Below are positions 34,601 through 42,414 of a stretch of 43,837 bases of DNA, one piece after another. Source of the stretch: an uncultured Bacteroidales bacterium (lineage in GTDB: Bacteria; Bacteroidota; Bacteroidia; Bacteroidales; UBA932); assembly GCA_900319975.1 (NCBI GenBank), contig ONQP01000009.1, positions 1 to 43,837 on the forward strand, given 5' to 3'. Position 1 is the first letter of the stretch. Every line of letters starts with the position of its first letter. Under the pieces are notes generated by a model, which saw only the letters and a list, made by a program, of their open reading frames with translations, searched no databases and was not told the DNA's origin. The position numbers and the translations under genes are program-made.

Positions 34601-36244
34601 GCCGGCCTTGATGCAGGCGTCACCCCACTGGTCTTTCTTCAGCTCGGTCTTGATGCCGACGTAGTTGTTGAACGGGGACAGCCTGACGGAGCCGTAGCTG
34701 GTGCTGAACTCGCCGCTGGGCTCGAAGGCGCGGAAGGTGTAGCCCGCGTTGAGCATGCCCGGCGTGGTGGCCTTGTTGATGTCCATCTGGGTGCCGATGC
34801 CGGCTTCGCCGTTGTCGCCCGTCTTGAAATCCTTATAGTAAAGGGTCTGGGCCTCGAAGGAGCGGGCGTCGTCCTGGAAATCGTAGTCCTCCCAGCCCTT
34901 GAAGCGGGTGGCGGCGGAAGTGATCTCCACCTCGCCGTTGACCTTGAGGTCGCTGCCCGGGGCGCCGTAGAGCCAGGCCACGGACAGGTCGAAGCGGCTT
35001 TTGTCGCTCTCGTAGGAGGTGATGTAGTCCGGGAAGTGCATCTGGATGTCCAGCTTGTTGGGCTTGATGGCCTCGACGCGGAGCGTCTTGCTGACCGTCT
35101 GTCCGCCGAGGTTCACGTCCACGCGCCAGCGGCCCGAGGGGGCGTCCTGCGCCGTCGTGAACGGGAAATGGTAGATGTTCGAGGCGGAGCTGCGCTCGGA
35201 GAGCGTCTGCACGAGCTGGCCGTCGGGGTTGCGCAGCTGCGCGGTGACCGGGTGGCCGGCCGGCAGCGGGGCGCCGTCGAAGAGCGTGACCACGCTGACG
35301 TGCAGCGTGTCGCCCGGACGCCAGACGCCGCGCTCGCCGAAGATGTAGGCCTTGATGCCGCCTTCGTGCGTGGTGCCGCTGACGTCGAAGTTGCTGGTGG
35401 AGAGGGCCTTCTCGTTCTTGAGGTCGAGATAGGCGTACTGGTCGCCGCTGGTGGCGACCACGAAGCGGGCTTCCGTCTGGGCCGGGAACGAGACCTGGCC
35501 CTCGCCGTCGGACTGGCCCTTGGCCAGCTCCTGCTGGGCGAAGCTGTAGAGCTTGACGCGGGCGCCGGAGACCGGCTTGCCCTTGAGGATGTCATAGACG
35601 AAGACTTCCGTCTCCTTGTCGCCGCGCTTGGCGATCAGGGCGAGGTTGCTGGCCAGCAGGTCCACGCTGCGCTCCTCGTAGGTCTCGTAGTTGCCGAACG
35701 AGCTGTCGCTGTCCCAGAAATCCTCTTCCACGAGGGGCTCGCGGCCGCGGATCTCGATGTGGTAGATGGCGCCGGGCTCGGGCTTGACGAGTTCGTTCAG
35801 GCTCAGACCATAGGTCTTCCACTCGCGGATGTGGTCGGCGTCCTTGTCTCCGAGCACCAGGGTGGTGTCGGCGATGACGTCGGCGACTTTGTACAGTTCA
35901 TAGCGGGTCTCGTAGCTGTCCAGCTGGAGGAACTGCAGGATGTTGTTGCTGAACACTTTCTTGACACGGACCTGCGCCTTGGCGTACGAGACGGAGCCAA
36001 ACAGCAGGTCGAGGCTGCCGGAAGACGGCAGGATGGAGCCTTTGCTGATGAAGCGGATGGTCGGCACTTCGGTGTCGATATCCTCGGCAGAGGCCGGGGC
36101 TTTCTCTGAAGGAAGGGCCATCTGGGTCTCGCCGCGGACGGCGGAAACGGCAGGGCCTGCGCTTTTCTTGCTGCCGCTGCCCTGGCAGCCGGCAATCAGG
36201 CTGACCGTCACGGCCAGCGTGAGAATGAAGCGAATCTTTTTCAT
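31679..36244 (-). CDS. Bacterial alpha-2-macroglobulin family lipoprotein
   Basis: 1521 aa from the ATG at 36244. The lipoprotein signal MKKIRFILTLAVTVSLIAGC has its lipobox Cys at residue 20. No acidic surface-export signal follows the Cys, so it is probably periplasmic. Macroglobulin-type beta domains fill the first 1000 residues, for example FGERGVWRPGDTLHVSVV of the MG2-type region. The thioester motif PYGCVEQTTS lies near residue 1076, followed by the alpha/alpha-toroid TED region and a C-terminal beta domain. Such proteins trap attacking proteases covalently and protect the cell wall side. It is divergent from pbpC, a pairing known in many bacteria. Upstream in-frame codons to 36352 overlap pbpC and are not coding. 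Confidence 0.95.
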   Translation of the reverse strand: MKKIRFILTLAVTVSLIAGCQGSGSKKSAGPAVSAVRGETQMALPSEKAPASAEDIDTEVPTIRFISKGSILPSSGSLDLLFGSVSYAKAQVRVKKVFSNNILQFLQLDSYETRYELYKVADVIADTTLVLGDKDADHIREWKTYGLSLNELVKPEPGAIYHIEIRGREPLVEEDFWDSDSSFGNYETYEERSVDLLASNLALIAKRGDKETEVFVYDILKGKPVSGARVKLYSFAQQELAKGQSDGEGQVSFPAQTEARFVVATSGDQYAYLDLKNEKALSTSNFDVSGTTHEGGIKAYIFGERGVWRPGDTLHVSVVTLFDGAPLPAGHPVTAQLRNPDGQLVQTLSERSSASNIYHFPFTTAQDAPSGRWRVDVNLGGQTVSKTLRVEAIKPNKLDIQMHFPDYITSYESDKSRFDLSVAWLYGAPGSDLKVNGEVEITSAATRFKGWEDYDFQDDARSFEAQTLYYKDFKTGDNGEAGIGTQMDINKATTPGMLNAGYTFRAFEPSGEFSTSYGSVRLSPFNNYVGIKTELKKDQWGDACIKAGTDQKFDVATVNADGKATTTTGLHVEVFHVDWSWWWNASGEIAGYMSGRSKELLYEKTISTRDGKGSFIYDWADAPYGLYYIRVTDTRGGHATSMLCEVNQANATDASEGSTQLNMLIDKEKYTVGETARITIPSAEGATALVSIEKGGRILGTRRIQCFAGSTEIRIPVTAEMTPNAYANIALIQPHGNVHNDAPIRLYGIKNISVEDPASHLSPVIDIPAETKPESTLSFRVKEEKGRAMSYIVALVDEGLLSLTSFKTPDAWAAFYAKEALRVRTWDEYDSVIGAYGGHIEQLFAIGGDDEASGALKRQGADRFKPVVAYLGPFDLKAGKTATHTVNVPQYIGSLRAMVIATDGKAQGSAAKNVSVTQPVMVQATLPRTLSVGETIRIPSTVIALKDGVGKVKLDIKTDDLLTVKGPSSLETSISKAGQQVEYFEVQVGDRTGIAHVTVTAQAGSDKSVSRVEIDVLNPNPAVTRVQSFLLEAGKSKDATAELFGLPGTNSVSVELSSIPAIDLGRRINYLIEYPYGCVEQTTSAAFPQLYLSQVMECDDNTVARSARNVTAAINRLHSFRRPDGSLSYWPGSTASSSFGSAYALHFLQEAENQGYAVPADLKAGLVRYLTNSVVSNKKEDDFVRAYGLYALAAAGKPQRSAMNLLRENVRKMPRSAVWMLAGAFASDGKKQVATSLTNGLPYLEASASGYYGWYGSEDRNMAIALRTSILTGQKEAAFELAEKVAARLNDSQHYMSTQATAWSLYAISDYARTIAGGGVNATVKGPEKNYKMNTSKALVRQEVAIGKDATGKTQLNVSNTGSGTIHAVVAVTGTPKSGSEKAKADGLTLKISYIGTDGQPVRVDTLSRGRNFKAVVTVTNTGSGAVRDLALAQKFPSGWEIQNDRVGKENFSYPAGVTYQDFRDDRVYSFFDLGAGQSVTITTGLTATYPGRFYLPAVSCEAMYDDKISALVPGQWTEVK

Positions 36245-36256
36245 TGAAAAAAGTGT

Positions 36257-36264
36257 TATTTTTG
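36257..36264 (+). promoter_or_regulatory. -7 element TATTTTTG for pbpC, leaderless GTG start
   Basis: It matches TAnnTTTG, with 5 nt between it and the proposed GTG at 36270. It lies upstream of, and faces away from, the alpha-2-macroglobulin promoter. Confidence 0.6.
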
Positions 36265-36269
36265 TGTCT

Positions 36270-38585
36270 GTGAAGGACAAAGTTAGAAAATATCTTTTGA
36301 TTTCGATTCCGTTTGCTCTGATAGTTTGGTATCTGTTCTGTCTGCCAGGCAAGCTCTTCAGAGTCCCTTTGTCCGCAACGGTCGTCGCTGAGGACGGTAC
36401 CCTGCTGGGTGCCCGGATCTCCTCCGGCGGTCAGTGGTACTTCCCGCCTTCGGACCATGTTCCCGATAAATTCGCCCGCTGCATCGTCGTCTGCGAGGAC
36501 AAGCGTTTCTGGTGGCATCTCGGCATCGACTACCTGTCCGCCGGACGCGCCCTGGTGCAGAACGTCACGCGCGGCGAGGTGGTCAGCGGCGCCAGCACGC
36601 TCACGATGCAGGTGATCCGCCTGAGCCGGCCCGGCGCGCCGCGCACCCTCCCCGAGAAGCTCTACGAGATGGTGCTCGCCACGCGCCTGGAGATGCGCTG
36701 TACCAAGCGCAAGATCCTGCTCCTGTATGCCTCCAACGCCCCTTTCGGGGGCAACGTCGTCGGCCTGGAAGCGGCCGCCTGGCGCTATTTCGGGCGCAGC
36801 GCGGACGACCTTTCCTGGGGCGAGAGCGCGATGCTCGCCGTGCTCCCCAACGCCCCGGGCCTGATCCATCCCGGCCGGGGCCGGGAGCGCCTGCTCGCCA
36901 AGCGCAACGCGCTGCTGGACAAGCTGCGGGCGAAGGGCTACATCGACGAGACGGAATGCCTCCTGGCCAAGGACGAGCCCCTGCCGGAGAAGCCGCTCCC
37001 GATGCCCGACGAGGCCTACCACCTGCTGGAGCGCTGCCGGCGCGAGGCGGGCGACGGCCCCAGCGCCACGACGCTGGACGCGTCGCTCCAGACGGCCGTA
37101 GGCGCCATCGTGAAGCGCCATTTTGACAACTATCATACCAATCTGGTGGACAACATGGGCGTGCTGGTCGTGGACGTCCACACCGGCAAGGTCCGCGCCT
37201 ACTGGGGCAACACGCGCGGTTGCGCGCCCCGGCTGCGCGGCGCCGACGTGGACATGATCCCCGCCGCGCGCTCCAGCGGCAGCACCCTCAAGCCGCTGCT
37301 CTATGCCGCGATGCTGGATGCGGGCGAGATCCTGCCCACTTCGCTGGTCAAGGATACGCCCTACAACTACAACAATTTCTCCCCGCACAACTACGGCCGC
37401 ACCTTCGACGGGGCCGTGCCCGCGCACGAGGTGATCGAGCGCTCGCTCAACGTCCCCTCCGTGCGGATGTTGGAGCAGTACGGCGCTGAGCGCTTCCTCG
37501 GCGTCCTGCAGGCGATGGGCTTCGACACCATCGACAAGGACGCCGAGCACTACGGCCTCTCGCTCATCCTGGGCGGCGCGGAGATCTCCCTGGAGACGCT
37601 CGCCCGCGCCTATTACTACCTGGCCGCGGAGCTCGCCGGGGATCCTGTCTATAAGGACCTTGCCTATCTCGCGGACGCGGACCGCGAACGCCTGCCCGCC
37701 CGCCGCATCCCGATCAGCCGCGCGGCGGCGTTCCTGACCTTCGACGCCCTGTCCAACGCCAACCGGCCGGAGGAGGAGGCGTCCTGGATGGATTTCGCCA
37801 CGGGGCGGAAAATCGCCTGGAAGACCGGCACGAGCTGGGGCAACCGCGACGCGTGGAGCGTGGGCGTGAACCGCGACTGGGTGGTCGCGGTGTGGGTGGG
37901 CAACAGCGACGGCGAGGGCCGCGCCGGCGTGACGGGCGTCTCTTACGCCTCGCCCGTGATGTTCGACGTGTTCTCGTCACTGCCGGGCGCCGCCTGGTTC
38001 GCGCGCCCCACCGACGGGATGACGCAGGTCGAGGTCTGCCACCAGAGCGGCTTCCCCGCGAGCGACCTCTGCCCGCAGCGCGACACCGTCTGGGTGCCCG
38101 ACGTGGAGGAGCAGCCCGGGATGTGCCGCTACCACCGCCTGGTCCACCTGGACGCCGAGGGGCGCTACCAGGTCAACACCAGCTGCTGCCCGCCGGAGCA
38201 GATGCGCGCCGAGGTGCGATTCGTGCTCCCGCCCGCGCAGGAGTGGTATTATATGAGGAAACACCTGGACTACCGGCCGCTGCCGCCGAAGCATCCGCTC
38301 TTCGACGCGGCCACGTCCGGCCAGAATCCCATCGAGATCATCTATCCCCAGCCCGACATCACGCTCGTCCTGACGCGCGGGCTGTCCGGCGCGCAGAACG
38401 GCGCGGTGTTCCGCGCCGCGCACGCCGACCCCGCCGCGACGCTCTACTGGCACATCGACGACGAGTTCGTGGGGGAGACCACGGGCGAGCACGAGCTGCG
38501 GGTCGATCCGGCGCCGGGTACGCACCGGCTCACCCTGATCGACGAGCAGGGCGCGCGGCGCGCCATCCTGTTCACCGTCAAGTAA
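36270..38585 (+). CDS. pbpC: Penicillin-binding protein 1C
   Basis: 771 aa with a GTG start chosen from the promoter position; the product begins VKDKVRKYLLISIPFALIVW, one membrane anchor. The glycosyltransferase GT51 domain has EDKRFWWHLGID (catalytic Glu at residue 76) and GASTLTMQVIRL. The transpeptidase domain has STLK (S338, K341), SLN, and KTGTSWG (K518). A C-terminal BiPBP_C domain of about 90 residues follows. The enzyme polymerises and may cross-link peptidoglycan. It sits next to alpha-2-macroglobulin, which is thought to guard the periplasm when the wall is breached. Longer upstream starts would run through the alpha-2-macroglobulin coding region. Confidence 0.93.
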   Translation: MKDKVRKYLLISIPFALIVWYLFCLPGKLFRVPLSATVVAEDGTLLGARISSGGQWYFPPSDHVPDKFARCIVVCEDKRFWWHLGIDYLSAGRALVQNVTRGEVVSGASTLTMQVIRLSRPGAPRTLPEKLYEMVLATRLEMRCTKRKILLLYASNAPFGGNVVGLEAAAWRYFGRSADDLSWGESAMLAVLPNAPGLIHPGRGRERLLAKRNALLDKLRAKGYIDETECLLAKDEPLPEKPLPMPDEAYHLLERCRREAGDGPSATTLDASLQTAVGAIVKRHFDNYHTNLVDNMGVLVVDVHTGKVRAYWGNTRGCAPRLRGADVDMIPAARSSGSTLKPLLYAAMLDAGEILPTSLVKDTPYNYNNFSPHNYGRTFDGAVPAHEVIERSLNVPSVRMLEQYGAERFLGVLQAMGFDTIDKDAEHYGLSLILGGAEISLETLARAYYYLAAELAGDPVYKDLAYLADADRERLPARRIPISRAAAFLTFDALSNANRPEEEASWMDFATGRKIAWKTGTSWGNRDAWSVGVNRDWVVAVWVGNSDGEGRAGVTGVSYASPVMFDVFSSLPGAAWFARPTDGMTQVEVCHQSGFPASDLCPQRDTVWVPDVEEQPGMCRYHRLVHLDAEGRYQVNTSCCPPEQMRAEVRFVLPPAQEWYYMRKHLDYRPLPPKHPLFDAATSGQNPIEIIYPQPDITLVLTRGLSGAQNGAVFRAAHADPAATLYWHIDDEFVGETTGEHELRVDPAPGTHRLTLIDEQGARRAILFTVK
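36278..36285 (-). promoter_or_regulatory. -7 element TAACTTTG for the alpha-2-macroglobulin gene, inside the pbpC start
   Basis: It matches TAnnTTTG, reading leftward, and overlaps the third to sixth codons of pbpC. The start point would be near 36271, with a leader of about 27 nt to the ATG at 36244. Confidence 0.6.
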
Positions 38586-38592
38586 TTTTTAT

Positions 38593-38600
38593 TATCTTTG
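38593..38600 (+). promoter_or_regulatory. -7 element TATCTTTG for the DUF486 gene
   Basis: A perfect TAnnTTTG lies 7 bp after the pbpC stop and 22 bp before the next ATG. No -33 TTTG is visible in the end of pbpC. Confidence 0.6.
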
Positions 38601-38622
38601 CGCGCTTTTTCAATCAAGCGCT

Positions 38623-38991
38623 ATGCAAGGATTCTGGACTATTCTGATGCTGGTCTGCTCGAACATCTTCATGACGTTCGCGTGGTACGGCCACCTCAAG
38701 CTCCAGGAGATGAAGATCTCGACCGGCTGGCCGCTCATCCTCATCATCCTGTTTTCCTGGGGGATCGCTTTCTTCGAGTATTGCCTGACCGTCCCGGCCA
38801 ACCGGATCGGTTTCGTGGGCAACGGCGGCCCCTACAACCTGATGCAGCTGAAGGTCATCCAGGAGGTCATCTCCCTGACCGTCTTCACGATCATCGTGCA
38901 TTTCCTCTTCCAGGGCCAGTCCCTGCAGTGGAACCACCTGGCCGCGTTCGTCTGCCTGATCCTCGCGGTCTTCTTCGTTTTCCTGAAATAA
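38623..38991 (+). CDS. DUF486 / DMT-family small membrane protein
   Basis: 122 aa with four membrane segments (residues about 5-23, 34-52, 78-98 and 103-121), similar in size to small multidrug resistance proteins. Family features are MTFAWYGHLK near residues 17-26 and FFEYCLTVPANRIGF near 49-63. The function of DUF486 proteins is unknown, although transport is assumed from the fold. Its stop is separated by one base from the stop of the opposing MBL gene. Confidence 0.88.
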   Translation: MQGFWTILMLVCSNIFMTFAWYGHLKLQEMKISTGWPLILIILFSWGIAFFEYCLTVPANRIGFVGNGGPYNLMQLKVIQEVISLTVFTIIVHFLFQGQSLQWNHLAAFVCLILAVFFVFLK

Positions 38992-38992
38992 G

Positions 38993-39697
38993 CTACCCCC
39001 GGCTGATGACGACGGGCTCCAGGTCGGGGTCCGGCTCCTCTTCGGGCTCGTTGAAGGGCTCGAGGAAGGGGTTGCCCGTGCGCTCCTGGCCGATGGTGGA
39101 GGTGGGCCCGTGGCCGGGCAGGATGCGGACCTCCGGGTCGAGCAGGATCACGCGCTCCATGATGGAGCGGATCAGGTCGTCATACTCCCCGCCGGGGAAA
39201 TCCGTGCGGCCGATGGAGCCGGCAAACAGCGTGTCGCCGGTGAACAGGATGTCCGCCTCGCGGACGAAGTAACAGACACCGCCGGGCGTGTGGCCGGGCG
39301 TGGCGATGACCTCGAAACGGATGCCCGCGGCCTCGAGGACCTGCCCGTCCCGGACGGGCGTCCGGAGAAAGTCCGTCGCGGCGGGGGAGAGCCCCAGTCC
39401 GGCGGCCATCTCCGCGCCGTATCCGAACACCGCTTCGTCGGCGGGATGCATATAGACCGGGATGCCGCCGAAGCGGTCCTGCAGGGCCTTGACGCCGAAG
39501 ATGTGGTCGAAATGGCCGTGCGTGAGCAGGATGGCGGCGGGCGTCAGCTTCTCCTGCGCGAGCAGGTCCTCCAGCGCCCGCAGCTCGCCGGGCCCGTAGC
39601 AGCCGGGATCCACGATCACGCAGGCCCCGCCCTGCCCCCAGACCACGTACGTGCGCTCCTGGAGGAGGTTGAAGGTGAAGGTGCGGATATTGAGCAT
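38993..39697 (-). CDS. MBL-fold metallo-hydrolase, glyoxalase II-like
   Basis: 234 aa from the ATG at 39697 (MLNIRTFTFNLLQERTYVVW). The metal-binding motif THGHFDH has H60, H62, D64 and H65; further ligands are TPGHTPGG and GDTLFAGSIGRTDFPGG, and LPGHGP supplies the last His. This layout is that of the hydroxyacylglutathione-hydrolase-like group, which hydrolyses thioesters or related substrates in the cytoplasm. The substrate is not known. The C-terminal 25 residues are rich in Glu, Pro and Asp. A longer frame reaching 40162 would read antisense through the kinase gene and is rejected. Confidence 0.9.
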   Translation of the reverse strand: MLNIRTFTFNLLQERTYVVWGQGGACVIVDPGCYGPGELRALEDLLAQEKLTPAAILLTHGHFDHIFGVKALQDRFGGIPVYMHPADEAVFGYGAEMAAGLGLSPAATDFLRTPVRDGQVLEAAGIRFEVIATPGHTPGGVCYFVREADILFTGDTLFAGSIGRTDFPGGEYDDLIRSIMERVILLDPEVRILPGHGPTSTIGQERTGNPFLEPFNEPEEEPDPDLEPVVISRG

Positions 39698-39718
39698 TCG
39701 TTTGCGTTTAAAGATTGG

Positions 39719-39726
39719 CAAATTTA
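39719..39726 (-). promoter_or_regulatory. -7 element TAAATTTG for the MBL hydrolase gene
   Basis: It matches TAnnTTTG, reading leftward, 21 bp before the ATG. It is divergent from the deoxynucleoside kinase promoter 12 bp away. Confidence 0.55.
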
Positions 39727-39738
39727 CAAAACTTGTGT

Positions 39739-39762
39739 TAATTTTGTGTGATAGCACACAAA
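39739..39762 (+). promoter_or_regulatory. -7 element TAATTTTG and overlapping dyad before the first deoxynucleoside kinase
   Basis: TAATTTTG is at 39739-39746. A perfect dyad TTTGTGTG / CACACAAA (39743-39750 and 39755-39762, 4-nt centre) overlaps the -7 element and the expected start point. It could be an operator on DNA or a hairpin at the 5' end of the mRNA; the ATG is at 39767. Confidence 0.55.
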
Positions 39763-39766
39763 CGGA

Positions 39767-40381
39767 ATGCACATCGGAATCGCAGGCAATATCGGCAGCG
39801 GGAAGACCACCCTCACGCGCAAACTGGCTGAACATTACGGCTGGATCCCCAAGTACGAGTCCGTGACCTTCAACCCCTATCTGGAAGACTACTACAAGGA
39901 TATCTCCCGCTGGTCCTACAACCTGGAGACCTATTTCCTGGCGCAGCGTTTCCAGGACCTGCTGGACATCTCCAAGTCGTCGGAGGTCATCATCCAGGAC
40001 CGCACCATCCTCGAGGGCGTGGAGATCTTCGTGGCCAACAACCACGACATGGGCAACCTGTCCGACCGGGACTACGACACCTACATGCAGCTGTTCCGCC
40101 TGATGATGTCGCTGGTCAATCCGCCCGACCTGCTGATCTACCTGCGCTGCAGCGTCCCGCACCTCGTGGGCCAGATCCAGAAGCGCGGCCGCGAGTACGA
40201 GCAGTCGATGAGCCTGGACTATCTGGGCGGCCTGAACGAGCGTTACGAGGAGTGGATCGGACGTTACAAGGGGCGTCTGCTGGTCATCGACGCCGACCGG
40301 CTGGACTTCGAGGGGAGCCCGGAGGATTTCTCTTACATAACGGACAAGATTGACGCCGAACTCTACGGGCTTTTTAAATAA
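39767..40381 (+). CDS. Deoxynucleoside kinase (first of a tandem pair)
   Basis: 204 aa of the dCK/dGK family. The P-loop is GNIGSGKT (7-14). EIFVANN and QDRTILEGVEIF supply the substrate-binding and catalytic DR region, and QKRGREYEQSM is the LID-type arginine region. The enzyme phosphorylates deoxynucleosides with ATP to feed the dNTP pool. The next gene is a clear paralogue. Which of deoxyadenosine, deoxyguanosine or deoxycytidine it prefers cannot be read from the sequence. Confidence 0.92.
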   Translation: MHIGIAGNIGSGKTTLTRKLAEHYGWIPKYESVTFNPYLEDYYKDISRWSYNLETYFLAQRFQDLLDISKSSEVIIQDRTILEGVEIFVANNHDMGNLSDRDYDTYMQLFRLMMSLVNPPDLLIYLRCSVPHLVGQIQKRGREYEQSMSLDYLGGLNERYEEWIGRYKGRLLVIDADRLDFEGSPEDFSYITDKIDAELYGLFK

Positions 40382-40387
40382 TCTTTA

Positions 40388-40395
40388 TAAATTTG
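40388..40395 (+). promoter_or_regulatory. -7 element TAAATTTG for the second deoxynucleoside kinase
   Basis: It matches TAnnTTTG in the 36-bp gap between the two kinase genes and would start a transcript near 40402. It may add to read-through from the upstream promoter. Confidence 0.45.
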
Positions 40396-40417
40396 TGAGA
40401 TTTTAAAGAAGATAGAT

Positions 40418-41056
40418 ATGCACATAGCGATTGCAGGAAATATCGGCAGCGGCAAGACCACGCTCACCAAGATGCTGGCCGCGCACTACGGGTGGATCCC
40501 GAAGTTCGAATCTGTGGATTTCAACCCCTATCTGTCTGATTTCTATGAAGATATGGAGCGCTGGTCGTTCAATCTCCAGATCTATTTCCTCAACAAGCGT
40601 TTCAAGGACGTGGTGGAGATCGCCAAGACCGACGACGTGATCATCCAGGACCGCACCATCTACGAAGACGCCCGCATCTTCGCGCCCAACCTCCACGACA
40701 TGGGGCTGATGAGCACCCGCGACTTCGAGAACTACACCGACCTCTTCGACCTGATGATGTCGCTGGTCGGCAACCCGGACCTGCTGATCTATCTCCGCTC
40801 GAGCATCCCCAACCTCATCTCCCAGATCCAGAAGCGCGGCCGCGAATACGAGAAGAGCATCCGCATCGACTACCTGACCGGTCTCAACGAGAAATATGAA
40901 AACTGGATCAAGGACTACGACGGCAACCTCCTCATCATCGACGCCGACCACATCAAGTTCGGCAACAGGCCCGAGGACTTCGAGAAGGTGACCGACATGA
41001 TCGACGCCCAGCTCTACGGGCTCTTCGCGCCCAAGGAGGTCCAGTACGGCGAATGA
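40418..41056 (+). CDS. Deoxynucleoside kinase (second of a tandem pair)
   Basis: 212 aa. It has the same P-loop GNIGSGKT (7-14), QDRTIYEDARIF and QKRGREYEKSI as its neighbour, and aligns end to end at roughly 55-60% identity by eye. It has an extra C-terminal tail APKEVQYGE. Where the first copy reads ILEGVEIFVANN this one reads IYEDARIFAPNL, in the substrate pocket region, which suggests different substrate choice. Some bacteria are known to pair a dAK with a dGK; that this is such a pair is inference. The MFS gene follows after 31 bp with no new promoter seen. Confidence 0.92.
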   Translation: MHIAIAGNIGSGKTTLTKMLAAHYGWIPKFESVDFNPYLSDFYEDMERWSFNLQIYFLNKRFKDVVEIAKTDDVIIQDRTIYEDARIFAPNLHDMGLMSTRDFENYTDLFDLMMSLVGNPDLLIYLRSSIPNLISQIQKRGREYEKSIRIDYLTGLNEKYENWIKDYDGNLLIIDADHIKFGNRPEDFEKVTDMIDAQLYGLFAPKEVQYGE

Positions 41057-41087
41057 CACTGAAATCTAAAACCACACAATAATCAAA

Positions 41088-42395
41088 ATGGAAAAGAAAA
41101 AAATAAACATTGTAGCGGTCGTGACGATGTGTTTCATCTTCGCGATGATCTCTTTTGTCACCAACATGGCCGCACCGTTCGGCAACATCTGGCAGGTCAA
41201 ATACGAGTGGGCCGGCATGATGGGCAACATGATGAACTTCCTGGCTTATCTGTTCATGGGTATTCCCGCCGGCAAGATGCTGGTGAAGGTCGGATACAAG
41301 AAGACCACCCTGATCGCGCTCGCCGTCGGTTTCATCGGCGTCCTCGTCCAGTGGCTCTCCAGCAAGGTGGCGCCTGAGTCCATGATCGGCGGCATCGGCG
41401 TCAACATCATCGTTTACCTGCTCGGCGCGTTCATCTGCGGCTTCTGCGTCTGCATGCTCAACACCGTCGTCAATCCGATGCTCAACATCCTCGGCGGCGG
41501 CGGCAACCGCGGCAACCAGCTCATCCAGATCGGCGGCACGCTCAACTCCCTGACCGGTACGGCCACGCCGTTCCTCGTCGGCGTGCTGATCGGCACCGTC
41601 ACCGACAAGACCGCGATGTCCGACGTGGCTCCGCTTCTCTTCATCGCGATGGGCGTGTTCGCCCTGGCGTTCGTCATCATCTCCTTCGTCAAGGTTCCCG
41701 AACCGGCCCAGGAGCGCAAGGCTGTCAAGTATGAGCACAGCCCGTGGAAGTTCCGCCACTGCGTGCTCGGCATCATCGCCATCTTCTTCTATGTCGGCAT
41801 CGAGATCGGCATTCCTTCCCAGCTGAACTTCTTCCTGGCTGATCCGGACGGCAAGGGCGCCTTCGCCGCCGGCACGGCCGGTGCCGCCGCCATCGGTGGC
41901 GCCGTCGCTGCGATGTACTGGCTGCTGATGATGGTCGGCCGTGCTTTCAGCTCCGCGATCAGCGGCAAGGTCAGCACCCGTGCCCAGATGATCTTCGTGT
42001 CTTCCGTGGCCATCATCCTCATCGTCCTCGGCATCGTGCTTCCGAAGGACATCCTGGTCTCCATGCCGGGCTACATCGCCGGCAAGGGCTTCACGATGAA
42101 CCAGGTCCCCGTTACGGCACTCCTCTTCGTCCTCTGCGGTCTGTGCACGTCCCTGATGTGGGGCGGCATCTTCAACCTCTCCGTCGAGGGGCTCGGCAAA
42201 TACACCGAGCAGGCTTCCGGCCTGTTCATGATGATGGTGGTCGGCGGCGGCATCATGCCGTTGCTCCAGGACCTCATCGCCAAGAACGTCAGCTACATGA
42301 CCTCCTACTGGCTGGTCGTCGCGATGCTCGCGTACCTCCTCTTCTATGCCGTCTGGGGCTGCAAGAACGTCAACAAAGATATCCCTGTCGAATAA
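41088..42395 (+). CDS. MFS transporter, hexose/fucose-permease-like
   Basis: 435 aa with about twelve hydrophobic segments. The N-terminal half includes WAGMMGNMMNFLAYLFMGIP and the MFS loop KMLVKVGYKKTT; NTVVNPMLNILGGGGNRGNQ near residues 124-143 is typical of the FucP/GluP branch. A central loop (about residues 200-220) separates the halves. It is followed by a ROK-family kinase after 19 bp, so the pair probably imports and phosphorylates a hexose. The sugar is not determined, although glucose is likely given the kinase family. Confidence 0.88.
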   Translation: MEKKKINIVAVVTMCFIFAMISFVTNMAAPFGNIWQVKYEWAGMMGNMMNFLAYLFMGIPAGKMLVKVGYKKTTLIALAVGFIGVLVQWLSSKVAPESMIGGIGVNIIVYLLGAFICGFCVCMLNTVVNPMLNILGGGGNRGNQLIQIGGTLNSLTGTATPFLVGVLIGTVTDKTAMSDVAPLLFIAMGVFALAFVIISFVKVPEPAQERKAVKYEHSPWKFRHCVLGIIAIFFYVGIEIGIPSQLNFFLADPDGKGAFAAGTAGAAAIGGAVAAMYWLLMMVGRAFSSAISGKVSTRAQMIFVSSVAIILIVLGIVLPKDILVSMPGYIAGKGFTMNQVPVTALLFVLCGLCTSLMWGGIFNLSVEGLGKYTEQASGLFMMMVVGGGIMPLLQDLIAKNVSYMTSYWLVVAMLAYLLFYAVWGCKNVNKDIPVE

Positions 42396-42414
42396 TCAAA
42401 CACCCATATAGATT

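Noticed and set aside
31673..36109. A rightward open frame of 1478 codons antisense to the alpha-2-macroglobulin gene
   Set aside because: Its translation is rich in Gly, Val, Ala, Asp, Leu and His with no known domain, as expected from the opposite strand of a GC-rich gene. The minus-strand protein has signal, thioester and family motifs.
35940..36269. In-frame upstream extension of PbpC
   Set aside because: It runs through the alpha-2-macroglobulin coding region and upstream of the predicted pbpC start point. The GTG at 36270 gives a normal membrane anchor.
39698..40162. In-frame upstream extension of the MBL hydrolase
   Set aside because: It would read antisense through the deoxynucleoside kinase and past its promoter. 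The ATG at 39697 gives a normal N-terminus.
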